64,000 bases of DNA. Origin: Azadirachta indica (taxonomy: Eukaryota; Streptophyta; Magnoliopsida; Sapindales; Meliaceae). The stretch's first letter is position 1; each line of letters begins with the position of its first letter. The notes under the pieces were generated by a model. That model was not told the DNA's origin. It ran no database searches and was given only the letters and a program-made list of their open reading frames with translations. The position numbers and the translations under genes were made by a program. Below are positions 11,790-23,060 of the stretch, piece by piece. The stretch lies in NCBI GenBank assembly GCA_022749755.1, contig CM040441.1, positions 14,509,475 through 14,573,474 of the forward strand, given 5' to 3'.

Positions 11790-14700
11790 ATGATGACAAC
11801 GACGATGGGACAAGTGCTGAAGGTGAATAGAGAGAAGCTCGCAGCATGCATTACGTGTCCTCTCTGCAACAAGCTCTTCGGAGATGCCACCACCATATCT
11901 GAATGTCTCCACTCCTGTGAGTTATCTTTCACTCTGATTGTCTCTCTATTTATGTCCGTCTTCTTCTATTATTCATCTTGGATGTATTTTTAATGTGTTC
12001 TGTTTGTTTCTTCATCTGGGTTCTTCGTTGTTTACGTAATCTTTGGCCTTGTTTGTTGTTAGAGTTTGATTATATAGTTTCCTCTGCTTATTTCTGATCT
12101 GGATGTATTGTAATTTACGTGTTCATGATCTGGGTCTGGATTTTGCTGTTTTTTAGTATATTGTGATTGAGGTGTTCACAGCCTCAGATCAAAATTTCCG
12201 ATTGGTTGTCTACATAGTGGTGTGTAGACTGCTACAATGAAAAGGTCGCGAAGCAGTAATTGTTACTTTAGTCTCATGAATACTAATCTTGTTTGCATCA
12301 TAATTGTATGAAGTTCATTTATTTCATTCCATTTTAGAAAATTTGTCATGATTTTGATGTTTCAATGGTTCTGTGTGAATGCCGCGTTAGTGAATACTAA
12401 TCCTATGACTTTCAACATTAAAATCTTTAAAATTCGTTGGCTCTTTAAACCTCTACTTGTGACCCTTTGCTTCCTATGCTGTTTTCAGAATTTACTCCTC
12501 TTTTACATGCAATTTATGTAATGACCATAGGTCCAATGAGCTGCATATTATAAATGTATAATTAAGCTGAAGTAACTGATACATGCTTTTCAATTGTTTA
12601 TTAGTTTGCAGGAAGTGCATATATGAGAAAATAACAGAAGAGGACCTTGATAGCTGTCCAGTTTGCAACACTGATCTGGGCTGTGCTCCATTGGAGAAAC
12701 TAAGGTGATAATGTGCTCTCCCATTGACTATAAAGTTCATATAGCAGCCACTTGCCTTTTGTATATATAACTGATTCATGTAACATGATTGTTGCTTAAT
12801 CATTAATGAAGTGCTGAAGTAAAATATACCTGAGTGAAATATGGATTATTAGTTACACTAGATAGTCTGTGCATAATATAACTGATTAATATGCGTCTGG
12901 AAAAAGAAAAACAATATTATGTGATGGAATGAGGATAGTGATGATTTTCATGTTTGGGTCACTTTTATTTTCTGTTTTTATTATTGGATAGATTTCATAT
13001 TGTGTATGGACTGATGGCCATGATGTCTTAATCTGATTCCTTGGTGCAAGACATGCAACAATCTGTCTCTTACATTGTGTTTGTGCCGATTCTATAATAG
13101 CATAGATTGTCAGGACTATGGCTTATCTCATGTTGCAAATCATTGTAGGTTGAGATTGGAACTCTAGTTGATCTTCATTGTTGACTGTTGCTGCATTTTA
13201 ATTATCTTGGTGCAGTAGCATTGGTATGGGAGAGAAATTGGGACAATGTATTTCCTGGAATGAGACTGGTAGTTTTGATAAGGTCTGAAAACACAGAATT
13301 TTCCATGTCTACGCTGCAATAGAAAAATGCTGATATATTTAACAAGCTTTTATGTAAAGATAGTTATGAATGCAGAATTCTCATTTTGTCTGTTGTTTAC
13401 TAGATAGTGCAGGCTGATGAACCTCACATTGTTTATTTTGATGAGCTTTATGCATGTAGTGAGCTGTGATATTTTCATTCAAGTTGCTCCACATAAGTTT
13501 AGTCTATATATAGCTACATTTATCTTTCCTTGGGAATGTCTCTAATGTAGTACAGTGTAATATAATGTAAACAAACAGTGAAGTGGTAAAACAGTCCTCA
13601 ATGAAATTCTGATAACGTAGACAGAACCTTTCCCTGGTGTGGGAGGATGCTTGCTTGCCTATGTTTTTTTTGTTGTGTGTGCAGTTGTCGAATGTTTGAC
13701 TTTTTCATACCATATATGTGTATGCCATCCATTATACTTAATCTTGTAGTTAAAATTTAATTTATTCATAATACTAGTAGAAGAAAGACGGAGACTCAGA
13801 TGGTGATATCATGAATATGACCAGAACAGAGGTTTGAATGCTAAATCTTCATATATTTTCTTATGATCTACAGGGCAGACCACAATTTGCAGGACCTAAG
13901 GTTCAAAATCTTCCCTTCAAAAAGACAAAACTCTTATGCACCTGAAGCTGTGTCCTCAGTCCCACTGCCAGCTAGAGAAAAGAGAGATCTTTATCTTCAT
14001 TGGTGGTCACCCCACCCAAATTACCAGCCAAGTCCAGCTCTAGTGGAAGAAGATCAAAGCCAGGTCCAAGAAAGACTATTGCTGTAGATGAATCTGCATT
14101 TTCCCTTGAGGAGCCTGTTAAGGATGTCGAAAATCCCCTAGATATTTTGAGTTCTCCAGAGACTATCAGCAAAACTACACTAAATAAAAGGCAGGTAAAG
14201 GAGGCTATGCTTTAGTTACATTTACCCAATATATTGTTTGAAATTCATTATCCTTTCTTCTAATATGCTTGAACGTAAATGGTGCAGATTCCTTCTGCTG
14301 CGGAAACATCTAACCAATGCACACCTGATAAAGGTAGAGAGGACAGTGCTGAACCTTTGGATGGGAAAGCTGACTTGTGGAAACCCTTAAATGTCCTGGT
14401 GGAAGCTGCTAGCAAAACAAAGTCTAATAAATCTAATTCACGAGGGACTGCCGGTAGACAAATCTTGCTTGATGCCAATGAGAATGAGCCACTCCCTAAA
14501 ACCAAAATAAAGGAATGCGATAATGCAACTAAAGTCCATGGTAGTGGACATGATTCTGTCCCTGGATCTTCTGGTTCAGTGAAACCTAGAAAATCTCAAG
14601 GCCGACCAAAAAAAGCGGCCTTTGTCTCTGAGGCGTTGAATGTTTTGGGACAATCTGTGATTGACACATATAGTAAATTTGATGGAAGATTTGGCCCAAT

Positions 14701-15751
14701 TTGGTTTTCGTTGGTTGCTTCTGATGAACAGTGAGAATATATGTCATCGCATTTTGAAAGAATTGATGTTGGTTGATGTAAAATTTATTCTTGAGAATCT
14801 CATATAAGTTGAGTTTCTGATTCTTTATTAATGGTTTCAGGGAAGGAGATGATCCATTGCCACAGATACCGTCGAGCTACTTGAGGGTTAAGTAAGTTTC
14901 ATTATCCCAACTACCTGAAAACTGCTCATAGCGCCTCTTTCGTTGTATCTCCTTTTCTGTGTTTTGACAAAGAAACACTACTTGCAGTAAAAGTGTGTTT
15001 TACAGTTTCTGAAAGAATATTTTTTGGTTAATCATGCTTGAATGGTACAGATATATTTGCTTTATTAGGGATTCTCAATTTTCATGTGAGAGTGGTTGGC
15101 CTAGAATGTATTTTGGTGTTTACAGATGAACAACACTTCTGTACGATTCTTTGTTCCATTTTGATCATGGAACAGGATAACAATTAGAGGTCTGTGGCAA
15201 TTTTACAACAAGAAACACAAACCCTCTTTATGTTCTTTAGTTGCATGAGAAACACAAACCCATCAGCTATTACATGAAGAATGGCATACTCGTTTGTAAA
15301 TTGTTGTCTATCTTCTAGCATTCTTTGACAAGATTTTCTGTGTGCTTTTATAACTTAGTTCTAAGGACACTTTTTTGAGCTTTGGTTTACAAGTTCTCTT
15401 TATTTTTGCAGGGATGGTAGCTTACCCGTTTCATTCATCAAGAAGTATCTTGTGAAAAAACTGAATCTTGTTAGCGAGGCTGAGGTTGATTCATCCCTGT
15501 CTTCTCTATAACTTTACACGGGATTATCAAGCAATGAAAAATTTAAGAAGCTCTTTTGCTGCTTGTAATTTATGCAGGTGGAAATCTCATTGCGAGGTCA
15601 GCCAGTGCTCTCTACATTGCAACTGCATAACTTAGTAACCTGGTGGATACAGACAACCTCAGCATCAGATAGAATACAAACATCAGTAGGCAGCTCAGCC
15701 AAGGAATTTGTGATGGTTCTGTCATATGGTCGTAAAGCTCAGCCCCCATGA
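11790..15751 (+). CDS. DRIP2: DREB2A-interacting-protein-type RING E3 ubiquitin ligase, with a 1-nt frame break
   Basis: Exons: 11790-11916, 12605-12704, 13874-14194, 14288-14730, 14841-14891, 15412-15484, 15578-15751. DRIP proteins are nuclear RING E3 ligases that ubiquitinate DREB2A and restrain drought-responsive transcription. The N-terminal C3HC4 RING is complete (CPLC near residues 23-26, ECLHS, FCRKC, SCPVC). The C-terminal RAWUL-like region reads LPQIPSSYLRVKDGSLPVSF and ends near SSAKEFVMVLSYGRK. All junction phases fit, with about 429 residues, if one base is restored in exon 3. At the A-run 13978-13981 the frame used upstream (...VSSVPLPAREK) runs on to a stop at 14087, while the conserved continuation (RSLSSLVVTPPK) is in the next frame. 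No usable splice pair explains this. It is either a real frameshift allele or a miscounted A-run. Whether it is DRIP1 or DRIP2 is not decided. Confidence 0.88.
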
Positions 15752-17244
15752 GCATGTTTCAAAACTGCTTAAACCAAATTCTGCAGTCCTGAGGCAACAA
15801 AGTTTTTCCCATCAAGTATTTCAGTTAGAAAAATTTTTAAATTTCCTACACCTTGTTACACCTGCACAAGCAGAAAAATGTTATGTATGCCATATGCTAT
15901 GATCTCTGGTTGTTGCATCTCATATTTCCTTTGTGTACTCAACTTTCATGTAGTAAAGAAGAATATCAAGGAGAAAGGTTCTACTAATCCTAGATGAGTT
16001 ATAAGTACCTAATACCGAAACTAAGAGAAAACTCAAAAAATGGCAGTTCATATGTTTTCTGGATTTTTTATGTCACAATCGTTGGGGAGTATGCACTGAA
16101 TGAGGCTGTGCTGCAACTTGGACATTGATGACCGACATATCAAGATCATTCAAAAACTAGACCCTCAATTGCAGGTTGATGAAAACATATTAGTTGCACA
16201 GGTGAGGTCAAGCTTGGTCAATGTTTGACCTTATCCTGTGCAAGTTACTGCTGTCATCAGCATCTGAAATGGAGCTTCGTTGTTTGTTGCAGGCCAGTGG
16301 TTGAGGGGCAATCATTCTCATCACACAGTTTTGTGGAAAAACGAGAGCTTGGATATGCCAGTGTGCAAATATAACGGAAAGGTTCAGCAGAAGATACTCA
16401 AGATGCAATGCAGCAATTAATATTTAATATTGGCATGAAAAAAAATGCATGCTTGAAAGAGTCTAGATGTGCACTTGTGCGTCAAGTTACAGTTTGAACT
16501 GGACAAACAAAGGTAGAATCCATGTTCTGAGTGCTAACACTGCTATAGCAAAACATTAAAAGAAGAAAAGCGGAAAGGGCAACACAGTTCGAACCTCCTC
16601 TGTCATAACTCTGAATAACAACGATTGGCATTCAATAATAAACTGCAAACACTTCAATACAAGCCAACAGTTTATAAAGCAAATTAAATCAATTAACTTC
16701 ATTTGACAATTGATTTCATTCTACTTCCTCACTCTTCGTTGAAAATTATTACATACGGTAACATGTTCCATGGTTATAAACAACATCCTGTGCTTCAGAC
16801 TAGAATTGACAAAGAGTCAGTAATGTCCATCATAGCATTATTATCCCCAATTATAGTCCCAAATTTAAACCCATTTCGCAAAGGTTCCAATGCAGAAAAT
16901 ATATATTCTTGCAGGCAAAATGCCTTTACCAACCTGATTCCTCTTCTCGTTCTATTCTTCTAGAACACTAACATCAATAGCGTCAGTCTCACTTTACAGT
17001 TTCAATTAGTATATTTAATTCAGCCAGGCCAGTTAACAGCGAACACCATTAGTTGCTAATTCGTAAAGGAGTAATAGAAAGTAAACAAACTCATACGGTT
17101 AAGAATTTAAAAACAATAAGCAAAACAGATTCAGGCAATCAATCATCAACCATTTGGATACATATAAAATAAAATTTAAGCAGGAAATGATTTCAATATA
17201 TGATTCCTTTGGACAAATCGTTCACTTGAAAACGTTAACAAAAA
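15752..17244. other. Convergent 3' flanks of DRIP and PRA1
   Basis: 3' UTR of DRIP on the left and of the PRA1 gene on the right. Short frames at 16208-16408 and 16703-16963 resemble nothing known. No other feature seen. Confidence 0.55.
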
Positions 17245-17802
17245 TCAAATACCAGAGTAAGCCCCACGCGGGCTATCATCAAGATCATCCAGTAAAACCC
17301 CATAAGGCGACTCTTCATCCATCACAAGATCATCCGTACTCCTCAACCCAGCATGCAAAATTACCAAACCAACCCCAACTACTACCGACACCAACACATT
17401 AACCCACACGTGCGTCAAAACCAGCCCAGTTAGCGTCACGGCGAAGAGCGTACCGATCACCACGGGGTCGTCGACTGTGAATCGGAAAACGGTCAAAGGG
17501 TCGTCACGTGCGAAGTAGAAGAAGAACCAAGCCACGAGAGTCAGTAGAAAGACGATTAGCGAGATGGGGTGGTAGATTAGGCTTAAGAAGAGGATTAACA
17601 GTATGATTATCGTGTAATTACCGCGAAAATGAGTGAGGTTTTGGGTTATGCGCGTGGTGGCGTCGGAGAGGGGAAGGGGGAGATTGAACGCGGAAAGGTC
17701 TAGAAAGTCGCCCCACGAGCGACGCGTGGCGGTTAGGGATTGGGTGGTTTTCTTGACGCGAGAGAGGAAGCCGGTGTTGCCGGCGGGGGTGGTGGTGGAC
17801 AT
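17245..17802 (-). CDS. PRA1 (prenylated Rab acceptor) family protein
   Basis: An intronless frame of 185 residues. PRA1 proteins are small integral membrane proteins of the ER, Golgi and endosomes that bind prenylated Rab GTPases and help their membrane delivery. The N-terminal part SWGDFLDLSAFNLPLPLSDA precedes the family core NLTHFRGNY. Two hydrophobic hairpins follow (IILLILFLSLIYHPISLIVFLLTLVAWFFFYF split across two helices, then a second pair around residues 115-150). RSTDDLVMDEE is the usual C-terminal acidic motif of plant PRA1. Length is normal. The tail ending SPRGAYSGI and the N-terminus resemble the plant E/F classes; no class is assigned firmly. The start at 17802 gives the expected short Ser/Thr-rich N-terminus. 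Confidence 0.88.
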   Translation of the reverse strand: MSTTTPAGNTGFLSRVKKTTQSLTATRRSWGDFLDLSAFNLPLPLSDATTRITQNLTHFRGNYTIIILLILFLSLIYHPISLIVFLLTLVAWFFFYFARDDPLTVFRFTVDDPVVIGTLFAVTLTGLVLTHVWVNVLVSVVVGVGLVILHAGLRSTDDLVMDEESPYGVLLDDLDDSPRGAYSGI

Positions 17803-18610
17803 TGTTCTGAAATAAAAGGCTTGAAAGCCGATTTGGGATCGTGGGTCAAAAGCCTCATTTCATACGGGGTCCTTTTTATCGGGTCGGGTCTTTCTGTTGA
17901 TGAGTTGGTTTTGCAGTGGATTTTATCATGGGGTAATAACATCTGAATCCTAATCTTGTACATTTTTAACAAATAAAGACATAATTTGTTTATTTATATT
18001 AAATAAGTATCCTAATTTTTTTTTCTAACAAAAAACTTAGAGTTTGCTTAAATTTGAGGTTCTATAATGTCATTTATTTTGTGATTGAATCATAAAAATA
18101 AAATATCGGACAAAAAAATGATTGATTTTCACTAAAAATTAATATTTATCTAATATTTTTTAATTTTATTTTTTTAAAATTATGTAAAAATATTTAATAA
18201 TAAACATATTAGTAGTCTTTATAATATTAAAGTAAACAAAGTTTAACTTTAAAACTAAATATCAAAAGGTATTGCGGTCATTTGAAGAAGGGTTAAACAC
18301 CTGCTTGATTAAATACAAAACCTACATAATGTTTTGTAAATATGTCATAAACATAGACTTGGATGTAATTGTCTCGTTTTTATGAATATGGGCTGAAGTG
18401 GGCCAAGTTAGGTTCGTTTTGGGCCAAAATGGGCAATAAGTAAAATATGGGAAGTTAGGTGCCGAATGTGCAAAAGTAACTTGGAAAGTATACATGGCTG
18501 TGGATTTGAAGTATATGTGGCTGTGAATTTGTGATGCAAAAGTGAATAAGATGAGGGAGCATTGGCAAGTTACAAGTTTACGTTCCATTTAATGCGGATC
18601 ATTGCATTAC
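17803..18610. other. Divergent spacer between PRA1 and ankyrin gene 1
   Basis: AT-rich shared upstream region of two divergently transcribed genes. Short frames here are low-complexity. No clear promoter motif noted. Confidence 0.5.
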
Positions 18611-20849
18611 ATGCATATGGATCCTGCTTTGTACAAGGCTGCAGCTGAGGGTAACATTGAAGCCTTGAAAGAAAACGAGCAACATCTGGACCTGTTAGTA
18701 ACACCGATCAAGAATACAATCCTCCATATTCACGTCGCATCTTCATCAACGTCTGTAAGATCATCAACAAAGTTCGTCGAACAAGTACTTGATTTTTGCC
18801 CATCACTCTTATTACAGGTTAATGCCAAAGGTGAAACTCCGTTGCATGTTGCGGCAAAATGCGGGAATGTAGCTATGGTGGAAGTGCTTATGACACGGGC
18901 AAAAGCTGAGCCACATGATGGGGAGCTGGAAAGCGGGGTTGGAGATGTAGCTACCTGCCGGCAGATGCTGAGGATGACGGATCATGAAGGGAACACAGCG
19001 TTGCATGAGGCAGTTAGAAATGAGTACATCGCTGTGGTGAAATTATTAACGAAAGAAGACCCTGATTTTTCATATTCGACAAACGATTCCTGCGAAACTC
19101 CGCTTTACATTGCTGCCGAGAGAGGATCTTGCAAAATAGTGGCTGAAATATTAGAAACATGCACATCAGCAGCGCACGAAGGGCCTGACGGGAAGACAGC
19201 TTTGCATGCTGCAGTCATCAGTGACGATCTAGGTACGTAATTATTTTGTTTATTATTTCATTAATTCATTTTAGATCCACTTCAAATGTAATATATTTTT
19301 GCAGAGGAAAATTTACAAGAAAATTAATAAAAGCATTCTGATGGACCATTTGAATGATATATATATATATATATATCCTTGTTTATATGCTGATAATTAA
19401 GTTGTTAATAGGATCTGATAAGAAACAATTAGAATTCATTATCAGGCGATCATCAGTAGTAAAGGTGTAATCGTTTTATGTTTGAACTTTGCATTTCATG
19501 ATCATGAGAGGTACAAATTAGAAAAAAAAAAAAAAAGGTAGGTTCATGGTATCTTATATATATATATATATGTGTGTGTGTGTATTAATAAAAGAACAAT
19601 TCGTGGAATCGTAAGGGTTCACCATCCAATTTATGTGCATGCAGTTAAGTTATTCGTATGTTCTGTTCAGGTGCGACAAGAAAAATACTAGAGAAAAAGA
19701 GGATACTGACAAAAGAAACAGACAAATACGGATGGACTCCACTTCACTACGCAGCATATTATGGCAACGCTTTGGTTGTGCAACTATTATTAAGCTACGA
19801 TTTATCTGCTGTTTACATAGCCGAAAGAGAAAGAAAGATGACAGTTCTTCATATGGCAGCCTGTCAAGGGCATGAAAACATAATGAGGAAAATCGTTCTC
19901 TACTGTCCTGATAGTCGTCAACAGGTGGACATCAGGGGGTGGAATGTTCTTCACTTTGCAATGGTTAGTTTAAGCGTCAAACAATTGAATAATTTAGAGC
20001 ATTGGTTAATCGATAGCAATCTTATGAATGGGAAAGATGTCAAAGGAAACACTCCTCTCCATGTGCTTGCTGCTTGCCGTCCAGACTCATTCTCACGATT
20101 CATCAGAGAAGTTAGAGAAGGTGAATATGTTGCGGTTAACAGGCAAAATTATAGCGTCCGAGAGATACTACATTATGGATCTTCTGAGCTTAAGGTAACC
20201 CCCTTCTTGAAGTACAAAAGGAACACTTAATTGGCTGCCAAAGTGTGATTACTTACTGAATTTTTTTTCTTAGGTATACCTCGAAATAACAATTCTATAT
20301 ATGTGTGTGTTGCAGCAAGAAATTCTAGAATTGGCCAAAGTTTTGGACACTGGACCTTATCGACGCGGTGTTGTTCGTGTGCATGGAAAATGGGATAATG
20401 GATTCGTGGCTAGAGTTGATAAAGCAAAAGAATCGCATTTGGTAGTGGCCACATTGATAGCAACAGTAACCTTCTCGGCAGCTTTCACAGTACCTGGTGG
20501 GTATAAAAGAGAAAAAGAACAGGATCAGGGGACTGCTGTGCTGATAAGAACTGCAGCTTTTCAAGCATTTATTATAACGGATGCTATAGCCATGACCCTC
20601 TCGCTTACTTCAGTCTTTGTCCACTTCATTATATCATCAAACCCAAACGATTTCCCATATTTGTTCAAGTATGCCTTCACATTGACACTGTTTGCTATGG
20701 GAACAATGGTGATTTCTTTTGTTACAGGCACACATGCATTGTTATCTCCTTCTTTAGGCCTTGCGCTTGCCATTGGTTTAATTGGCTTGAGCTTCTTCGT
20801 CTTAGTGCTTCGCGTTCTCGTAAGGATAGGATCAGAGGATTACAATTAA
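18611..20849 (+). CDS. ACD6-like ankyrin-repeat membrane protein with PGG domain, unit 1
   Basis: Exons 18611-19232, 19671-20194 and 20316-20849 join in phase to 559 residues. The product belongs to the plant ankyrin/PGG family (ACD6, ITN1), membrane proteins linked to defence, cell death and salt or ABA responses. About eight ankyrin repeats are visible (GETPLHVAAKCGN, GNTALHEAVRNEY, CETPLYIAAERGS, GKTALHAAV, GWTPLHYAAYYGN, TVLHMAACQGH, GWNVLHFAM, GNTPLHVLAA). Exon 3 encodes the PGG domain: SHLVVATLIATVTF, then FTVPGGYK near residue 443, then three further hydrophobic helices. The in-frame ATG at 18617 (MDPALYKAAAEGN) could also be the start. It is the first of three tandem same-strand units with the same exon plan. 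No defect seen. Confidence 0.9.
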
Positions 20850-23060
20850 GAATATGCTTGGCATTAAGTACGTCAATCAGCTATATATCTGCATGCATTA
20901 TTAGGAAATTAATTAATTGTCAAGGTTTTCTCTACATCTAATATTTCATGAATCAATTATCTGCGTTAATATTAAGGAATTGTCAAGTGCTCCCTGTTAT
21001 TTCTCTTCCCTAGCCTTTTTAAGCAATGATATATTGATAATCAATTAATAATTTCGCGCATGTGTCCTGGCTTCTTTTAAACTGTTTATGTATGTTATTT
21101 CATCTGTGAAAAAACTCAGTGACGGGGAAAGATACATCATGAGACTTAATTTGATCTGGTGCTGTATTGTTAGTATAATATAGAATTTTAATTAATTTGC
21201 TTAATTATTTTTATTAAAAATAAATTTTAATTAATCTGCTTACATCAATGCACTTTTCGCAATTACAATTAAATAATTACATAAAAATACATTTTTTTAT
21301 TGTTTAAATTTAACGAACACATGTAAACTAATGCACAACATTAATCAATAATTCAAACCCATGCAACAACTAATATTTAGCAAGAGAGATGCGATAATCT
21401 CTTTCTTTTGAAGCTAGGATTTTCATAGAAAAAACTCTTTGACTTGTAATCCATTCAAACTTAATTTCTTTTTTTTTTTTTTATTTCCTCAAAAAGGTTA
21501 AGGGTGGGATGAGGCCCAATCGTCTTTTGCAATTCCTGCTACCTACCTCCAAGACTGATGTTTCGAATCCAAGACGCAAGGCAAAGAAGCGCCTTAACCA
21601 TTCTGGCCAAGGCCTTGGGGACTTTCAAACTTAATTTCTTTAATGATATCAGATTGTGACATTACAATTTAATCTCGAGAAGTTTTTATAATGCACATGC
21701 ATCATGCATCTTAGTTGATTTAGGATGGCATGCTTTGTATCAAACTGATAGGTGGCGTGTTTTGAAACTAAGTTGTCATAGATGGAAAGATTGAAAGTTG
21801 GTTCTAATTTAATTACTAATCTATTTTATTATCATTAATATTGTTATTGTATTTAATTATTAATAGCTAATATTTTTACTCCTAATTAATTCTCACTCCT
21901 TTAACCATTCACATTTTCATATGCATTCTCTTTTAAAAAAACTGATTTCCCAAAACGTTTTCTTTCATTGCAAGAGTTCTAATAACTGAAATTATAGAGA
22001 CATTTGGAGACTGTTGCACCCTTAGTTAATTTTCCGAAAACAATAAAATAACAAATATTTAATAAACACCAAATTTCTTATGAGAATCATTTACTTTTTT
22101 ACTTATATTAATTTGATATCCAATGATAATTTCATCTCACATCAAAGAAATAATAAAACAATAGTAAATGGTAATATCACAATTTATTCAATTTTTCAGT
22201 GATGTGATATTTACCAATATTTAGATAGTAAAATTTTTATAATTTTTACATATTTTATTGTATTATTCTGACATCTAATTGACAAATAACATTATTTGGG
22301 ATGAAAAACATAATTTTTCTTTTCAACCCAAGTCGAGAAAATGAGAAAATATTATAATTAAGATAGAGAATAAAAAAAGATATATTTAGGTATTACCTAC
22401 ACAATATATGAACCTTACCTCTCTAAAGATTTGCATGAAACTTGAACAGGATCTTAAGGAAGCTATATTAAAAGTCATAGGACAGCAAGAAAAGAGAAAG
22501 AGAGAGAGAGAAACATTAAGAACAATATAAATGTTCTAAGAAAGGAATCTCTTGAGATTGCATTTAGAATTAATGAAGTCTAGTTCACCATATATGTAAA
22601 TTATCAACACAATGAAATACATCTAACTTTTATATATTACAATGTTATATATAGTAATACCTGTTAATTTGCGTCGAAATTCCTAAATCGATAGTTAAAA
22701 TGATAAAAAAAAAAACAGGATTCGCTTATTGAAAATTCGATTAAGAAGATTCTTAATCGTTTCTTTTTTTTTTGAAATTTAAAAAATCTAACTTATCAAA
22801 TATTTTAATTTATTTTTAATGGGGTCGACTGGGATGATCCACGCCTTCACAGTTAGTCAACCCCCCGAATCAGCGTCGAAGCCAATGTGAACCGAATCTG
22901 GTTAAAATGCGTGGTAAGACCCAAAACTTCGGTTGTGAAGAATATGAAACTATTTTCCTGAAGTTAAAAGTTCTTATTGCTTTCTTTATTCAATACTGTC
23001 TTTCATACATTATATCATCCCCAATCCTAGTTAAGTGTAAGAACAAGAATCTCCTTAATT
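20850..23060. other. Spacer between ankyrin units 1 and 2
   Basis: AT-rich, with a SINE insertion at 21454-21640 (separate entry) and a short GA-repeat near 22494-22513. A more GC-rich patch around 22825-22900 is of unknown origin. No gene seen. Confidence 0.6.
21454..21640 (-). mobile_element. tRNA-derived SINE with 17-bp target-site duplication
   Basis: A 17-bp exact direct repeat (ttcaaacttaatttctt) at 21454-21470 and 21624-21640 brackets a body of about 150 bp. Read on the minus strand, the body begins near 21623 and ends in an A-tail (the T-run at 21471-21482 on the plus strand). The minus-strand head carries a Pol III A-box-like TGGCCAGAATGGTTAAGG, resembling tRNA-Leu or tRNA-Ser, and a B-box-like GGATTCGAAAC about 35 bases further on. 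Target duplication, oligo-A tail and tRNA-like promoter together define a SINE. Confidence 0.8.

Noticed and set aside
11633..11932. Minus-strand frames at the DRIP start
   Set aside because: Antisense to DRIP exon 1 and its promoter.
13863..14087. An intron as the explanation of the DRIP frame change
   Set aside because: No donor/acceptor pair of usable size lies between the two frames; intron phases at both ends of exon 3 require exactly one extra base.
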